Assembly (NCBI RefSeq): GCF_016907755.1
Contig: NZ_JAFBCN010000001.1
Location: 2,108,001 to 2,172,000, forward strand
Direction of reading: 5' to 3'
Source of the DNA: Cellulosimicrobium cellulans
GTDB lineage: Bacteria; Actinomycetota; Actinomycetes; Actinomycetales; Cellulomonadaceae
Length of the DNA stretch: 64,000 nt
In this document: positions 62,083 through 64,000 of the stretch, piece after piece
Position numbering within the stretch: the first letter of the stretch is position 1
Layout: every line of letters begins with the position of its first letter
The notes under the pieces: model-generated
What the model was told of the DNA's origin: nothing
What the model saw: only the letters and a program-made list of their open reading frames with translations
The model's database searches: none
Program-made: the position numbers and the translations under genes

Positions 62083-62205
62083 CCACCGATCGGGCCGTCC
62101 GCACGCGGGCGGCCTGAGCCGTGCCGGTCGAGGGACCGGGGCGGCGGCGGGAGCGGGACTCCTCCACGAGGAGGACCCGCGGCCGCTGGTAGTGTTCCCT
62201 CTCGC

Positions 62206-62278
<73 letters not shown>

Positions 62279-62547
62279 CCCTTCCTGACCAGGCCGTCCA
62301 CCCTCCGGGGTGGGCGGCCTGCGTCGTTCCCGGACCCGCCGCGCCCGTGCCGCCGGTGCGTGCCGCCCCTGTCGTGCGCTCTGTCGTCCACCCGTCCGGG
62401 CACCGGACCGTCTCCCGGCGTTCGGATCGCGTTCGTCCCGTCTCGTCCGAGAGTTCACCCGTGCCCGGAATGGTCCGGTACGGGTGCGGTCGCCGCGGAC
62501 GTCGGACCGGTCGTGCCCAGGCCTGTCGACGACGAAAGGACACACCG

Positions 62548-64000
62548 ATGCGCACGCCCGTGCACACGCCCCGCACCCGGAGAAGACGCCGAGGGCTCGC
62601 CGCCGTGGTCGGAGCGAGCCTCGCGGTGGGGACCGCGCTCCCCGTGACCGCGGCCGTGGCCACCGACCGCGCGCCCACGCAACGCGTGGCCGCGGCGGCC
62701 GAGGAGCCGAGCGGGACGCCGACGCTCCACCCCACCTCCGGGACGTACCTGGACGGCACGGTGACCGTCACGGCGCAGCCCGTGCTGGCCGGCGACCCGG
62801 TCCGCGAGCTGGCCGTCGACGGCGAGCCGCTCGCGGGCGCCGTGGCGACCCCTGCCACGTCGCGCCTCCTGTTCGACGTGGGCAGCAACTCGATCGAGAA
62901 GCGCTACGGCAGCTACGTGCTCGTCAACGGCGCGCGCCTCGAGCTCGACCGCGACATGGTGTCCGAGCGCGTGGCGCTCGACGTGCCGAACGACCTGCTG
63001 GTCCCGGGGGAGAACGCGGTGCGGTTCGTCGTGGGCGCCGTCCCCACGTCGTGCGGCTCGAACTACGACGACTTCGACCTCACCGAGGTCTCGCTCGAGC
63101 TGCTCGGCGAGGTCGCCGACGGCTCCGGCAACCGTTTCACCTACCAGTTCGGCGACGGCTCGTGCGGGACGAACACGTCCCGCGTCCTGACGGCAGACCT
63201 GACGTTCACGGTCGCCCAGGACCCGGCCGCGACGACCGGACTCGCGGCGGAGCTCGACACGACGGCGCTCGAGAACGGCGCGCACACCCTCACGGCCACG
63301 ACCGCGTCGGGCCAGACCGCGACGAGCGGCGTGACCGTGAACAACTCCGCTCCCGGCGCGCCGGCCCTGACCCCGGCGGACGGCGAGCTCCTCCACGGCA
63401 CGCGGACCGTCCTCGCGACCCCGCCCGCCGGCGGCGACGCCCCGACGGGCATCGAGGTCGACGGCGCGCCCCTCGCCACGACCGCGACCCTGGGCGCCGG
63501 CTCGTCGCAGTTCGTCTTCACCGTGGGCTCGAACTCGATCGAGGCCCGCTACACGAACCACCTCCTCGTCAACGGCCAGCGCATCGACCTGGTCGACCGG
63601 GACTACGTGAGCGAGACGGTGCGCCTCGACGTGCCGAACGCCTACCTGTCGGCCGGGCGCAACACCGTCCGGTTCGTCACGGGCACCTACCCGACGTCGT
63701 GCGGCGACAACCGGGACGACTTCGCGATCTCGGGCATCGGCCTCGTGCCGAGCCACGGCACCGCGACCCCGGTCGACGTCGCGTCGTCGTACTCGCTCGG
63801 CGACGGCGACTGCGGCTCGAGCGCGACCAAGCCACGCGAGGCCGTCCTCACGTTCGACGTGACGCCGTCGGCCGACGCACCGGCTGCCGGGCTGCGCGCC
63901 GACCTCGACACGACGACGCTCGCCGACGGCGAGCACGCGCTGACCTCCTCGACCGCGGCGGGCGCCACGGCCCGGCGCGCGGTCGTCACGGACAACACGG
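62548..64000 (+). CDS. secreted tandem-repeat protein, 5' part (runs off the window)
   Basis: At least 484 residues, open to the window edge. A twin basic start and hydrophobic segment (VVGASLAVGTALPVTAAVA) form a signal peptide. The mature part has two copies of a roughly 190-aa module. Each has VGSNSIE-x-RY, LLVNG/VLVNG, VSE-V-LDVPN, NTVRFV-type strands, PTSCG, an Asp/Asn-rich DDF site and a GDGxCG cysteine, then a linker LDTTxLxxGxHxLT. The paired cysteines and acidic sites suggest disulfide-stabilised, calcium-binding beta-sandwiches. It is probably the N-terminus of a large extracellular enzyme or adhesin. GAAAGGA precedes the ATG by 8 nt. Confidence 0.8.
   Translation, partial: MRTPVHTPRTRRRRRGLAAVVGASLAVGTALPVTAAVATDRAPTQRVAAAAEEPSGTPTLHPTSGTYLDGTVTVTAQPVLAGDPVRELAVDGEPLAGAVATPATSRLLFDVGSNSIEKRYGSYVLVNGARLELDRDMVSERVALDVPNDLLVPGENAVRFVVGAVPTSCGSNYDDFDLTEVSLELLGEVADGSGNRFTYQFGDGSCGTNTSRVLTADLTFTVAQDPAATTGLAAELDTTALENGAHTLTATTASGQTATSGVTVNNSAPGAPALTPADGELLHGTRTVLATPPAGGDAPTGIEVDGAPLATTATLGAGSSQFVFTVGSNSIEARYTNHLLVNGQRIDLVDRDYVSETVRLDVPNAYLSAGRNTVRFVTGTYPTSCGDNRDDFAISGIGLVPSHGTATPVDVASSYSLGDGDCGSSATKPREAVLTFDVTPSADAPAAGLRADLDTTTLADGEHALTSSTAAGATARRAVVTDNT

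Overview
The window is high-GC DNA of a Gram-positive actinobacterium, most likely a Micrococcales member of the Cellulomonadaceae/Promicromonosporaceae type (Cellulosimicrobium- or Cellulomonas-like). The signs are strong C/G third positions, frequent GTG starts, an acyl-CoA carboxylase beta/epsilon/Maf locus, a prfB-ftsE-ftsX-M23 peptidase-smpB-ssrA run, a tmRNA tag ADNKRTDFALAA, and clpS/DUF2017/murI/rph/rdgB synteny. The genus is an inference. No insertion sequence, prophage or CRISPR array was seen.

Layout. 1-9.9 kb: minus-strand carboxylase locus (accD, a small unknown protein, accE, a membrane protein, a DUF885 peptidase-like protein, an AEC carrier, maf), with birA and a class III cyclase on plus and an SRAP protein on minus. 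10-12.8 kb: a Bcr/CflA-type drug exporter and an LCP cell-wall ligase. 12.9-20.7 kb: a compact RiPP cluster with a 52-aa precursor, a full-length LanB dehydratase, a GT-B-type glycosyltransferase, an ABC exporter and a second, GT-A-like protein. It has no LanC cyclase, no protease and no regulator, and is the best candidate for an undescribed system. 20.9-22.2 kb: an aminotransferase. 22.3-29.3 kb: a reduced Tad pilus locus followed by a WxL-like surface protein and its DUF916 partner.

29.3-35.5 kb: translation and division core (prfB, ftsE, ftsX, M23 hydrolase, smpB, ssrA). 35.5-37.9 kb: a small unknown, a DUF4349 lipoprotein and a PfkB kinase. 38-44.6 kb: an amino-sugar uptake locus with a ROK repressor, binding protein, two permeases, ROK kinase and NagB. 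44.7-55 kb: DUF3039, a DEAD-like helicase, pncB, clpS, DUF2017, murI, an MBL hydrolase, rph, rdgB, DUF3054 and an ABC-F protein. 55-64 kb: flavodoxin, a Pr6Pr membrane protein, a NUDIX protein, a PLP decarboxylase with an MFS carrier, thioredoxin, tRNA-Leu, Bcp, a GroES-like protein, two tRNA-Lys genes and the 5' part of a secreted repeat protein.

Two patterns run across the window. Many genes carry a TAnnnT hexamer 6-7 nt before the start codon, which points to extensive leaderless transcription and helped choose starts. Several intergenic gaps hold the same architecture, a 10-12 nt word twice at 19-21 nt spacing followed by its reverse complement twice at the same spacing, but with a different word at each locus.
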